A stretch of DNA of 8,610 nt, taken from positions 255 through 8,864 of the forward strand of contig MELI01000096.1 of assembly GCA_001767575.1 (NCBI GenBank), given 5' to 3'. The position numbers and the translations under genes are program-made. The DNA comes from Candidatus Aquicultor primus (GTDB taxonomy: Bacteria > Actinomycetota > Aquicultoria > Aquicultorales > Aquicultoraceae). Positions 1 through 6,095 of the stretch are shown piece after piece. Numbering within the stretch: the stretch's first letter is position 1; each line of letters opens with the position of its first letter. Below the pieces are notes generated by a model. It was not told the DNA's origin. It saw only the letters and a program-made list of their open reading frames with translations, and did no database searches.

Positions 1-111
1 GCGGCTATTGCTATCGGCAGCGTAGTGGTTCTGTCGCTGCTGTCCAGTTTATACCCCGCGGTGGTGGCCGCCCGTCTCGACCCGTCCGAGGCGTTAAACT
101 CTATAATATAG
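1..111 (+). CDS. FtsX-like ABC transporter permease, C-terminal end (partial)
   Basis: Frame 1 is open from the window start to a TAG at 109-111 and encodes the last 36 residues of a protein whose start lies outside. The visible part is a hydrophobic helix (AAIAIGSVVVLSLLSSLYPA) followed by VVAARLDPSEALNSII. This is the usual ending of FtsX/MacB-type permeases: a last membrane helix, then an A-x-R-x-x-P-x-E-A-L tail facing the cytoplasm. The next permease ends in the same way (PARRAANMDPADALKSL), so the two are probably paralogous subunits of one transporter. The gap to the next ATG is only 9 nt, which indicates one operon. Family assignment is fairly safe; the substrate cannot be read from this fragment. 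Confidence 0.8.
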   Translation, partial: AAIAIGSVVVLSLLSSLYPAVVAARLDPSEALNSII

Positions 112-120
112 GATGTTCTG

Positions 121-1278
121 ATGAGATTAGATACGATTGCTCTTAAGAATCTGGCGCGAAGAAAAGGGAAAGCGGCGCTGGTCGTCGTCGGTTTGGCCGT
201 CGGTATTGCGACGATGGTCTCTATCGTCACCTTGATGCTCGCTTTCGAAAAGAGCATCGACACCCAGCTCGACGCGTTTGGCTTCAATATCGTGGTCTAT
301 CCCGCATCCACGAGCCTCTCGCTAAATTATGGCGGTATGAACATCTCGGGTGTCGATACGTTCGAGGTCGAGACCTTGACCGAGGCGGATATCGAGAAGG
401 CGCGCCGGATTCGGAGCGCCAATGATATTACGGCCATATCGCCCAAGGTACTGCAGGCAATCGAGGTAAAGAATAGGAAAGCGCTGCTCGTCGGAGTCGA
501 TTTCGACGAGGAGTTTCAGGCCAAGAAGTGGTGGAAGGTCATGGGGCACAAGCCTTCGTCGAAAGACCAGGTCATTCTCGGCTCGGATGCCGCAAGGAAC
601 CTCCGCCTCAAAGCGGGAGATTCGATGAAAATCGGCTCACAGAGCTTTAAGGTGGCGGGGATTTTACATGAGACCGGAAGCCAAGACGACGGCTTGGTCT
701 TTAGCGATATTGAACGGGCGCAGGCGCTTTTCGACCGGGGACAAGATTTAAGCCTCATCGAAATATCGGCGCAGCGAAGCGAACAAATCGACAACGTCGT
801 GGCTGAGTTAGAGAAGGCGCTTCCGGGTGCCGAGGTCTCCTCAATCAAGCAGGCGGTCAAATATCGGGAAGAAGCGATGGGCTCACTTGCGAGATTCGGG
901 TTGATAGTGACCGCAATTATCATAATGATAAGCGGGTTTATAGTCTTTGTGACGATGACCTCATCGGTCAACGAACGCAAGCAAGAGATAGGTGTGTTTC
1001 GGGCGATGGGGTATCGGAAGTCGAGCGTTGCCCGTATAATCCTTACCGAAGCGCTCGCAGTCAGCGTCGTCGGCGGTATTGTCGGCTATATTGCCGGCTT
1101 CGGCGCCACATATGCGCTGCCGCAGGTCGTGCCAAGTATCGAGCTGCCGGTAGAGGCCAGTTCGTCGGTCTTTTTGTTGGCGCTAGCGATAGCGGTCCTA
1201 GTCGGGCTTGTCTCGAGCTTGATGCCGGCGCGCCGCGCCGCGAATATGGATCCGGCCGACGCGCTCAAAAGTCTTTAG
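121..1278 (+). CDS. FtsX-like (MacB-type) ABC transporter permease
   Basis: The product has 385 residues and is an integral membrane subunit of an ABC transporter of the FtsX/MacB/LolC class. One N-terminal membrane helix (about residues 17-40, after the basic NLARRKGK) is followed by a large extracytoplasmic domain (about 45-250, including FGFNIVVYP near its start). Three helices then cluster at the C-terminus (about 257-282, 305-332 and 345-370). This 1+3 topology and the length are typical of the family, as are the NERKQEIGVFRAMGYRKSSV coupling segment between helices 2 and 3 and the final PARRAANMDPADALKSL. It sits 9 nt after another permease and 12 nt before an ATPase, so a complex of two different permeases and an ATPase dimer is likely. 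The substrate is unknown. An iron/copper-linked role is suggested only by gene order and by a vague resemblance of the NIVVYPASTSLSLNYGG stretch to permeases of FTR1/P19-type loci. Confidence 0.88.
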   Translation: MRLDTIALKNLARRKGKAALVVVGLAVGIATMVSIVTLMLAFEKSIDTQLDAFGFNIVVYPASTSLSLNYGGMNISGVDTFEVETLTEADIEKARRIRSANDITAISPKVLQAIEVKNRKALLVGVDFDEEFQAKKWWKVMGHKPSSKDQVILGSDAARNLRLKAGDSMKIGSQSFKVAGILHETGSQDDGLVFSDIERAQALFDRGQDLSLIEISAQRSEQIDNVVAELEKALPGAEVSSIKQAVKYREEAMGSLARFGLIVTAIIIMISGFIVFVTMTSSVNERKQEIGVFRAMGYRKSSVARIILTEALAVSVVGGIVGYIAGFGATYALPQVVPSIELPVEASSSVFLLALAIAVLVGLVSSLMPARRAANMDPADALKSL

Positions 1279-1284
1279 GAGGTT
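1276..1284 (+). promoter_or_regulatory. Ribosome binding site of the ABC ATPase, overlapping the permease stop
   Basis: TAGGAGGTT starts with the TAG stop of the permease and contains a near-perfect anti-SD match (AGGAGGT). It lies 6 nt before the ATG at 1291. The overlap of stop and ribosome binding site suggests translational coupling, which would keep permease and ATPase amounts balanced. Confidence 0.8.
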
Positions 1285-1290
1285 TTTTAA

Positions 1291-2019
1291 ATGTCGCTGG
1301 TGATAGCGAATGGGGTCTGTAAATACTATGGAAACGATGAGAAGACGAGAGTCCATGCACTTCTGCGCGTCGAATTTACGATAGAGCCGGGCGAGTATAT
1401 CGCGGTCATGGGTCCATCCGGGAGTGGCAAGAGCACGCTACTGGCCATCCTTGGCGCGATGACCCCGCCGAGCGAGGGGTCGCTTCTCGTCGACGGCATC
1501 GATGTCTACGCGCTTTCGCAGGAGAAACGGGCCGATTTCAGGCGCGAATACCTGGGATTCGTCTTTCAACAGCCGCAGCTCATACCGTATCTTACGGCGC
1601 TTGAAAACGTGATGCTGCCGCTGGTCATATCCGACGTCAAAGACAAGAAAGGTCTGGCAGCGCAGATGCTCGAGAAAGTAGGTCTTGGGGACAAAGCCAA
1701 GCGGTTGCCTTCAGAGCTTTCCGGCGGTGAGCAGAGCCGTGTCGCGATTGCGCGGGCTATTGTTAACGACCCGCCTATGCTCCTGGCCGACGAACCGGTG
1801 GGTAGCCTCGACAGCAAGACCGGCTCCGAGATACTCGATCTTTTTCAAGCTTTGCATGCGGACGGCCAAACCATAATAATGGTCACGCACAACCCTGAAT
1901 CGATTCGCGATACCGGTCGTTTGATACAGCTAAAAGATGGTGTCATAGTGAGCGATGCTGCGACCGGGGAAGTGTTGCCCGCGGAAAGCCATGCTATCGG
2001 TAATGGCGCATGCAGGTAA
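1291..2019 (+). CDS. ABC transporter ATP-binding protein (LolD/MacB type)
   Basis: This 242-residue nucleotide-binding subunit would sit on the cytoplasmic face of the membrane and drive the two FtsX-like permeases encoded just upstream. All catalytic motifs are present: Walker [10 protein letters not shown] (41-49), Q-loop Q93 in [10 protein letters not shown], signature LSGGEQ (143-148), Walker B LLADE (164-168) with catalytic E168, D-loop SLDS (172-175) and switch histidine H200 in MVTHN. The D-loop context DEPVGSLDS differs slightly from the common DEPTGNLDS. Length and the N-terminal pattern fit the LolD/MacB/YknY subgroup, whose members power mechanotransmission-type exporters or lipoprotein release. 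The start is well fixed by an AGGAGGT site 6 nt upstream. It is the last gene of the operon: the next gene, csoR, converges from the other strand after 91 bp. Confidence 0.93.
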   Translation: MSLVIANGVCKYYGNDEKTRVHALLRVEFTIEPGEYIAVMGPSGSGKSTLLAILGAMTPPSEGSLLVDGIDVYALSQEKRADFRREYLGFVFQQPQLIPYLTALENVMLPLVISDVKDKKGLAAQMLEKVGLGDKAKRLPSELSGGEQSRVAIARAIVNDPPMLLADEPVGSLDSKTGSEILDLFQALHADGQTIIMVTHNPESIRDTGRLIQLKDGVIVSDAATGEVLPAESHAIGNGACR

Positions 2020-2110
2020 AGTCCAGCTCACGATTAGTGTTCATGTGGGCATCGAGACCAGCCCATCGCCGGTCGTTCATTTGGCAGGATTATAGAGGGT
2101 GCTAAGTCGG

Positions 2111-2386
2111 CTAGGTCTTTACAAAGCGCTGGATGACATCCATCAGTTCCTGTATGGCCGAATCCCCGTCCTCGTTCGACAGAGCGTCCCGCACACAGCC
2201 TTTGATGTGGTCATCAAGGATGATTAGTCCCACGCGTTGAGTCGCGCCGAGAACCGACGATATCTGGACCAGAATGTCGACGCAATACTTTTCGTCGTTT
2301 ACCATTCGCTGGATACCACGGAGCTGGCCCTCAATACGCTTAAGCCTTGATAAAATCTTTTCTTTGTCGGCTGTATATGAAGTCAT
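2111..2386 (-). CDS. csoR: CsoR, copper-sensing transcriptional repressor
   Basis: The product has 91 residues and belongs to the CsoR/RcnR/FrmR (DUF156) family of all-alpha, tetrameric DNA-binding repressors. The helix-1 signature RLKRIEGQLRGIQRM (residues 14-28) is present. The Cu(I) ligand triad is complete: C35 in KYCVDIL, then H60 and C64 in DDHIKGC, which corresponds to C36/H61/C65 of the Mycobacterium tuberculosis protein. The second-shell residues Y34 and E80 are also in place. This combination separates copper sensors from nickel (RcnR) and formaldehyde (FrmR) members. Cu(I) binding is expected to release the protein from DNA. The start has a good ribosome binding site on the minus strand (GAGGTGGAG, 2 nt before the ATG). 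The gene is divergent from copA, and each promoter carries a similar operator-like motif, so CsoR likely represses both itself and copA. Confidence 0.95.
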   Translation of the reverse strand: MTSYTADKEKILSRLKRIEGQLRGIQRMVNDEKYCVDILVQISSVLGATQRVGLIILDDHIKGCVRDALSNEDGDSAIQELMDVIQRFVKT

Positions 2387-2412
2387 TTCTCCACCTCACT
2401 CGACCTCACCTG

Positions 2413-2429
2413 GATACGTATACCCCTAT
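2413..2429 (-). promoter_or_regulatory. Putative CsoR operator at the csoR promoter
   Basis: On the minus strand the site reads ATAGGGGTATACGTATC. It overlaps the last two bases of the csoR -10 element and covers the predicted transcription start. The same two blocks, ATAGGGG and GTATC, recur downstream of the copA -10 element with a spacer one base longer. Known CsoR operators are G/C tracts flanked by TAC/GTA half-sites, so the pattern fits; binding is inferred. Confidence 0.6.
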
Positions 2430-2456
2430 TATCTTAGGATTTTGTGAAAGTGTCAA
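2428..2456 (-). promoter_or_regulatory. csoR promoter (sigma70 type)
   Basis: Read on the minus strand there is a perfect -35 TTGACA (complement of 2451-2456), a 17-bp spacer and a -10 GATAAT (complement of 2428-2433, 5 of 6 to consensus). The predicted start of transcription is near 2421, about 35 nt before the csoR start codon, and falls inside the operator-like motif at 2413-2429. Confidence 0.8.
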
Positions 2457-2494
2457 CAATCTGTATAAATTCACCTTGCTACATGGTCGACGAT

Positions 2495-2522
2495 TTGACT
2501 TTACAAGTGCGCAAATGATAAC
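2495..2522 (+). promoter_or_regulatory. copA promoter (sigma70 type)
   Basis: TTGACT (2495-2500) is followed after 16 bp by GATAAC (2517-2522). The arrangement is similar to that of the csoR promoter and of the promoter at 7211-7238. Transcription would start near 2529, leaving a leader of about 160 nt before the GTG at 2689. The -10 element is weaker than that of csoR (4 of 6). Confidence 0.6.
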
Positions 2523-2531
2523 GTGATACAT

Positions 2532-2549
2532 ATAGGGGGCATGGGTATC
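2532..2549 (+). promoter_or_regulatory. Putative CsoR operator at the copA promoter
   Basis: ATAGGGGGCATGGGTATC lies immediately downstream of the predicted copA transcription start, where a bound repressor would block transcription initiation. It shares the ATAGGGG and GTATC blocks with the motif at the csoR promoter. The position and the presence of two copies in one divergent region support an operator; CsoR binding itself is inferred. Confidence 0.6.
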
Positions 2550-2688
2550 ATTTGCCGGTTTTTATTGATATCAGAGGCGGGCGCTATCCCATATGCGGCG
2601 TTAAGCGATTGGCCGCGCACCATAAGAGGAATATTGATTCGGTGCGTAGAAGCACGCTCTATCTTAGATAAGAATAGAAGGTGAAGTC
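2550..2688 (+). other. Untranslated leader of copA
   Basis: This stretch follows the putative operator and precedes the copA start. It holds two modest inverted repeats: GCGGC/GCCGC (2595-2599 and 2612-2616) and GTGC/GCAC (2642-2645 and 2652-2655). It also carries a 47-codon open frame from ATG 2541 to TGA 2682-2684, whose stop overlaps the copA ribosome binding site. I do not recognise the peptide and see no convincing ribosome binding site for it. No known riboswitch class is recognisable by eye. Confidence 0.35.
2678..2684 (+). promoter_or_regulatory. Ribosome binding site that fixes the copA start at GTG 2689
   Basis: AAGGTGA is a good match to the 3' end of 16S rRNA (AGGTGA core) and lies 4 nt before GTG 2689. 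That GTG is in frame with copA but upstream of the in-frame TGA at 2731. The GTG at 2743, the first start after the TGA, has no purine-rich site before it. This site is therefore the main start-codon evidence that translation crosses the TGA. Confidence 0.7.
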
Positions 2689-5136
2689 GTGGAGACTATA
2701 AAAGTGATTCTTCCCGTCACGGGCATGACGTGAGCATCGTGTGTGCGCCGCGTGGAAACGGCGCTTCAGAAAGTAGACGGCGTAATAGGTGTAAATGTAA
2801 GCCTGGCAAGCCAAAAGGCGACTATCGAGATAGATAAGGGCAAAGCCTCGGTCAACGACCTTTTGGCGGCTATCAAAGAATCAGGTTACGATGTCGCAGT
2901 CGAGGAGATAGCGATTCCCATCGGTTTGATGACTTGCGCTTCGTGCGTGCGCCGCGTGGAGCAAGCGCTTCTCGCAGTCGAAGGGGTATTGTCCGCCAAC
3001 GTAAACCTGGCGACGGAAAAGGGAACCGTTGCGTATATCCCGTCGGTCGTCACTCCTAACCGGGTCAAGCAGGCGATTATCGATGCGGGATACGAGGTGC
3101 GGGAGGCCGAAGACGCGGGGGAAGCTCTTAAGTCGCGGAGTGAAGCCGAAGAGATAAAGCGTCGCTTGATCATCGCCACAGCGCTCACTGTCATTGTGAT
3201 GATAGGCAGTATGCACGATTTTATCCCTGCGCTGATGCAGATCCCGGCCAAGACGAGGTTTCTGATACTCTTAGCTCTGGCGAGCCCGGTCCAGTTCTGG
3301 GCGGGCTGGCGTTTCTATCGTGGGGCGTATCTTACGGCCAAACACGGCACCACCGACATGAACACTCTGGTTGCGGTCGGAACTACGGCAGCGTATCTCT
3401 ATAGCATCGCGGTCACCTTTGCCCCCGAGCTCTTCGAGGCCCAGGGGATCATGCCGGCGGTCTACTACGATACCTCGGCGGTGATTATCACCCTTATCCT
3501 TTTCGGACGATATCTTGAGGCAAACGCAAAAGGAAGGGCTTCGGACGCTATAAAGAAACTCCTTGGGCTCCAGGCGAAGACCGGACGCGTAGTCCGTGAC
3601 GGCCGGGAGGTCGATATCGCCATCGACGCAATCGTCGCCGGTGACATCGTGCTGGTTCGACCCGGAGAGAAAATCCCCGTCGACGGCGTTGTGGTCGACG
3701 GCTATTCATCGATAGACGAGTCGATGATAACCGGCGAGAGCATCCCGGTCGAAAAGCGCGCAGACGACGAGGTTATCGGTGCGACGATAAACAAGACCGG
3801 CGCATTCAAGTTCAAAGCGACCAAAGTCGGCAGTGAGACCGCCTTGGCGCAAATAGTAAAGCTCGTCGAGGAAGCGCAGGGCTCCAAAGCCCCCATCCAG
3901 CGTCTCGCCGACATCGTGGCGAGCTATTTTGTGCCGACGGTCATAACCATCGCGGTGCTGACGTTTGTCGTCTGGTATGTCTTTGGCCCGAAACCGGCGT
4001 TTACGCTGGCTTTGCTCAACTTTGTCGCGGTTCTCATCATAGCTTGCCCATGCGCGCTGGGGCTGGCCACACCGACGGCCATCATGGTCGGCACCGGCCA
4101 GGGAGCGCAGAACGGCATTCTTATCCGTGATGCGCAGGCGCTTGAGAATGCTCACAAGATAAACACTATCGTTTTGGATAAAACAGGCACTTTGACGCAG
4201 GGTAAACCGGTCTTAACCGATATCGTCGCGGCAGGAGGGTTTGGCGACGACGATATTTTGCGATTTGCCGCATCGGCCGAACGCGGCTCCGAGCATCCGC
4301 TCGGTGAAGCGATAGTCGCTCGCGCCAAAGAACGCGAGCTCATCCTGGGCGAGCCGCAGGATTTCGAGTCGTTTACCGGCCGGGGCATCGGTGCGACCAT
4401 TGATGGGCGCCGTGTGATGTTGGGCAACGCCCGCTTTATGGAGGAGCGCAATATCGAACTCAACGACTTGGGTGAGGCCGCTGAAAAGCTCTCCACCGAG
4501 GGCAAAACACCGATGTACGTCTCGGTCGACACGGAGGTAGTCGGCATCGTCGCCGTCGCCGACGTCTTAAAGGAGAACTCGAAGGCAGCGGTTGGGAGGC
4601 TTAAGGGCATGGGGCTCGAGGTCATTATGATAACCGGCGACAACGAGCGCACGGCCAAGGCTATCGCGAGCCAAGCAGGCGTCGACCGCGTTTTCGCAGA
4701 GGTATTGCCGGCCGACAAAGCCCGTGAGATAAAGCGCCTGCAGGATGAGGGACGGGTCGTCGCTATGGTGGGCGACGGCATCAACGATGCGCCGGCGCTC
4801 GCGCAGGCAAACATCGGTATCGCGATAGGGACCGGCACCGATGTTGCAATAGAAGCATCCGATATCACGCTGATCAGCGGCGACCTTCAAGGTCTGGTGA
4901 CGTCGATTGCGCTCAGCCGAAAGACACTTAAGACCATCTACCAAAACCTGTTCTGGGCATTCTTCTATAATATAATACTAATACCCGTGGCGGCCGGCGT
5001 TCTCTACCCATTCTTCGGGATTAGTCTCAACCCTATGTATGCGGCCGCGGCGATGGCCTTGAGCTCGGTCTCGGTGGTATCGAATTCGCTGAGGCTGCGC
5101 AGGTTCAAGGCGCCGCAGCTCACGGCTTCGATATAG
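2689..5136 (+). CDS. copA: CopA, Cu(I)-exporting P1B-1 ATPase with in-frame UGA (putative selenoprotein)
   Basis: Read from GTG 2689 with the TGA at 2731-2733 as one residue, the product has 815 residues, a normal length for a CopA with two HMA domains. HMA1 (about 3-67) carries GMT-U15-AS-C18; HMA2 (about 74-137) carries MTCASC with C83 and C86. Next come membrane helices, the actuator loop with TGES (348-351), the membrane metal motif CPC (453-455), the phosphorylated D497 in DKTGT, H536-P537 of the nucleotide-binding domain, TGDN (649-652) and GDGIND (695-700). The last helices contain the YN pair ([10 protein letters not shown]) and the [11 protein letters not shown] motif, which with CPC define Cu(I)-specific P1B-1 pumps. 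It exports cytosolic Cu(I) at the cost of ATP. It is divergent from csoR and probably CsoR-repressed. The TGA replaces the first Cys of the HMA1 copper site and a SECIS-like hairpin follows, so selenocysteine insertion is the favoured reading. Alternatives are a TGC/TGT-to-TGA mutation, a sequence error, or a shortened protein from GTG 2743 without the HMA1 metal site. Copper ATPase identity is near certain; the Sec assignment is likely but unproven. Confidence 0.9.
2731..2733 (+). other. In-frame UGA codon, putative selenocysteine (Sec15 of CopA)
   Basis: The frame from GTG 2689 reads ...P-V-T-G-M-T-(TGA)-A-S-C-V-R-R-V-E... The HMA consensus is GMTCxxC, and the second domain of this same protein reads [11 protein letters not shown], so the TGA sits exactly on the first metal-binding Cys. 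Sec at a Cys position of a CxxC motif is the classic selenoprotein pattern. Residues on both sides of the TGA match HMA domains, so the domain is intact across it. Confidence 0.75.
2734..2764 (+). promoter_or_regulatory. Putative bacterial SECIS element
   Basis: After the UGA there are 11 nt (2734-2744). Then comes a perfect 6-bp stem GCGCCG/CGGCGC (2745-2750 and 2759-2764), closing an 8-nt loop CGTGGAAA (2751-2758). The 11-nt distance equals that between UGA and the upper stem-loop of Escherichia coli fdhF. A G within the first two loop bases (G2752) satisfies the known bacterial SECIS rule. The element would recruit SelB with Sec-tRNA. The stem is all G-C and lies entirely within HMA1 codons. 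The fold was found by eye, not computed. Confidence 0.65.
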
Positions 5137-5191
5137 GCAGGTGGGTGTAAAAGATCCTCAAAAAGGTTATCATTTAGCCAAGAGAGATTCG

Positions 5192-5213
5192 AGGTTCGGC
5201 GCTTGCCGGACCT
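5192..5213 (+). other. Strong hairpin between copA and the phosphoesterase gene
   Basis: AGGTTCGGC (5192-5200) pairs with GCCGGACCT (5205-5213), giving 9 bp with one G-T wobble around a GCTT loop. No T-run follows, so it is not a standard intrinsic terminator. It may stabilise the copA 3' end, act as a weak or factor-assisted terminator, or affect expression of the next gene, whose start is 27 nt downstream. Confidence 0.45.
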
Positions 5214-5239
5214 GGCGGTAAATAGCGTGGGGTTAGGGT

Positions 5240-6022
5240 ATGGGCATTGAGCTATTTAGAATCGCACAAATATCGGACCTGCACTGCGGCGACAGCCGCT
5301 TTGAAGAGGGCCTCATGCTCAGTGCTATTCAGGAGATAAATGAGGCTGAGCCGAATGTAGTAGTCGTCTGCGGCGACCTGACGACTGCGGGCTATTTGGA
5401 CGAGTTCGAGCAGGCCAAGAATTATATCGACATGCTTCGCTGCCCCATCAAAATAATCGTCGCCGGCAATCATGACCACCGTAATCTCGGTTACCTCCAT
5501 TTCGAAAACATGTTTGGCACCCGCTACAAGACCTACGACCTCCAATTCGGGATGTCGTCGCAGGATGGTCTCGACGAACGGATAAAGTTCGTCGCCGTCG
5601 ATTCATGCAAGCCCGACCTCAACGATGGCGAGATAGGCCGCGAGCATTACGATTGGCTTAAAGAAGAATTCGCCGTCGAGAACACCTTTAAAGTCTTCAT
5701 TCTCCACCACCACCTGGTGAGCGTGCCCGGAACGGGGCGCGAGCGAAATATCGTATGGGATGCGGGCGATGTCTTGGCGCGCTTGCGCGGCGCCGGCGTA
5801 AACCTGGTGTTCTGCGGTCACAAGCACGTGCCGTATGTGTGGTCGGTCTCGAACATGCTTCTTATAAATAGCGGCACCGCCTCGACTTATCGAACCCGTG
5901 GCTTTACGGAACCCTCCTATAATATCGTGGAGATATTACCCGGCGACGTGGTGGTGAAGACGAAAGTCCCCGGTGAGGATTTTGCCCAGGAATGGAGTTT
6001 TCCGCGATATCCCGTCTTTTGA
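5240..6022 (+). CDS. Calcineurin-like metallophosphoesterase (CpdA-like)
   Basis: This soluble 260-residue protein has the full metal-binding set of the calcineurin-like phosphoesterase fold: D13-x-H15 (ISDLH), G45-D46 (CGDLT), G76-N77-H78-D79 (AGNHDH), H157 within FILHHHL (153-159) and G193-H-K-H196 (CGHKH). These residues normally hold two divalent metals (Fe/Mn/Zn) that activate water for phosphodiester or phosphomonoester cleavage. Order and spacing resemble the cAMP phosphodiesterase CpdA/Icc branch and related Ser/Thr phosphatases, but the substrate cannot be assigned from sequence. There is no signal peptide or membrane segment, so it is cytoplasmic. The start ATG 5240 is preceded by a G-rich but imperfect ribosome site (GGGGTTAGGG). 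It lies 103 bp after copA and 73 bp before the ROK kinase. A shared transcript with the kinase is possible; no clear promoter was found in front of either. Confidence 0.85.
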   Translation: MGIELFRIAQISDLHCGDSRFEEGLMLSAIQEINEAEPNVVVVCGDLTTAGYLDEFEQAKNYIDMLRCPIKIIVAGNHDHRNLGYLHFENMFGTRYKTYDLQFGMSSQDGLDERIKFVAVDSCKPDLNDGEIGREHYDWLKEEFAVENTFKVFILHHHLVSVPGTGRERNIVWDAGDVLARLRGAGVNLVFCGHKHVPYVWSVSNMLLINSGTASTYRTRGFTEPSYNIVEILPGDVVVKTKVPGEDFAQEWSFPRYPVF

Positions 6023-6095
6023 CGAAGGAACTGCAGTCCGGTTGAAGAACTTAACATTTAGCTCGAATGATGTGATTGATAAGGGTGGTATTTGT

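Noticed and set aside
2020..2110. Bidirectional terminator between the ABC ATPase gene and csoR
   Set aside because: Only a weak TGGGC/GCCCA repeat with a 10-nt loop is present and there is no T-run on either strand, so I cannot support a terminator although one is expected between convergent genes.
2689..2733. TGA as a general sense codon (Trp or Gly code change) in this organism
   Set aside because: Trp is encoded by TGG throughout. The phosphoesterase gene ends with TGA at its natural family end, and no other gene in the window has an internal TGA. Only site-specific recoding fits.
2689..2733. HMA1 as a decayed pseudo-domain carrying a nonsense mutation
   Set aside because: Not excluded, but less likely: the domain is otherwise intact on both sides, the ribosome binding site is kept, the codon is exactly the Sec-prone position and a SECIS-like hairpin follows.
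4152..4868. 238-codon minus-strand open frame inside copA
   Set aside because: It is antisense to conserved P-type ATPase motifs, has Ser/Ala/Pro-rich shadow composition and shows no domain. It is a by-product of codon bias in copA.
2743..5136. copA starting at GTG 2743, after the TGA
   Set aside because: It would begin inside HMA1, right after the metal loop, and remove the first strand and both metal ligands. There is no ribosome binding site before it, whereas GTG 2689 has AAGGTGA and its extra residues match an HMA domain.
5973..6095. N-terminal 41-residue extension of the ROK kinase
   Set aside because: It overlaps the phosphoesterase gene by 50 nt, has no family similarity that I can see, and ATG 6096 has a clear ribosome binding site at the right distance.
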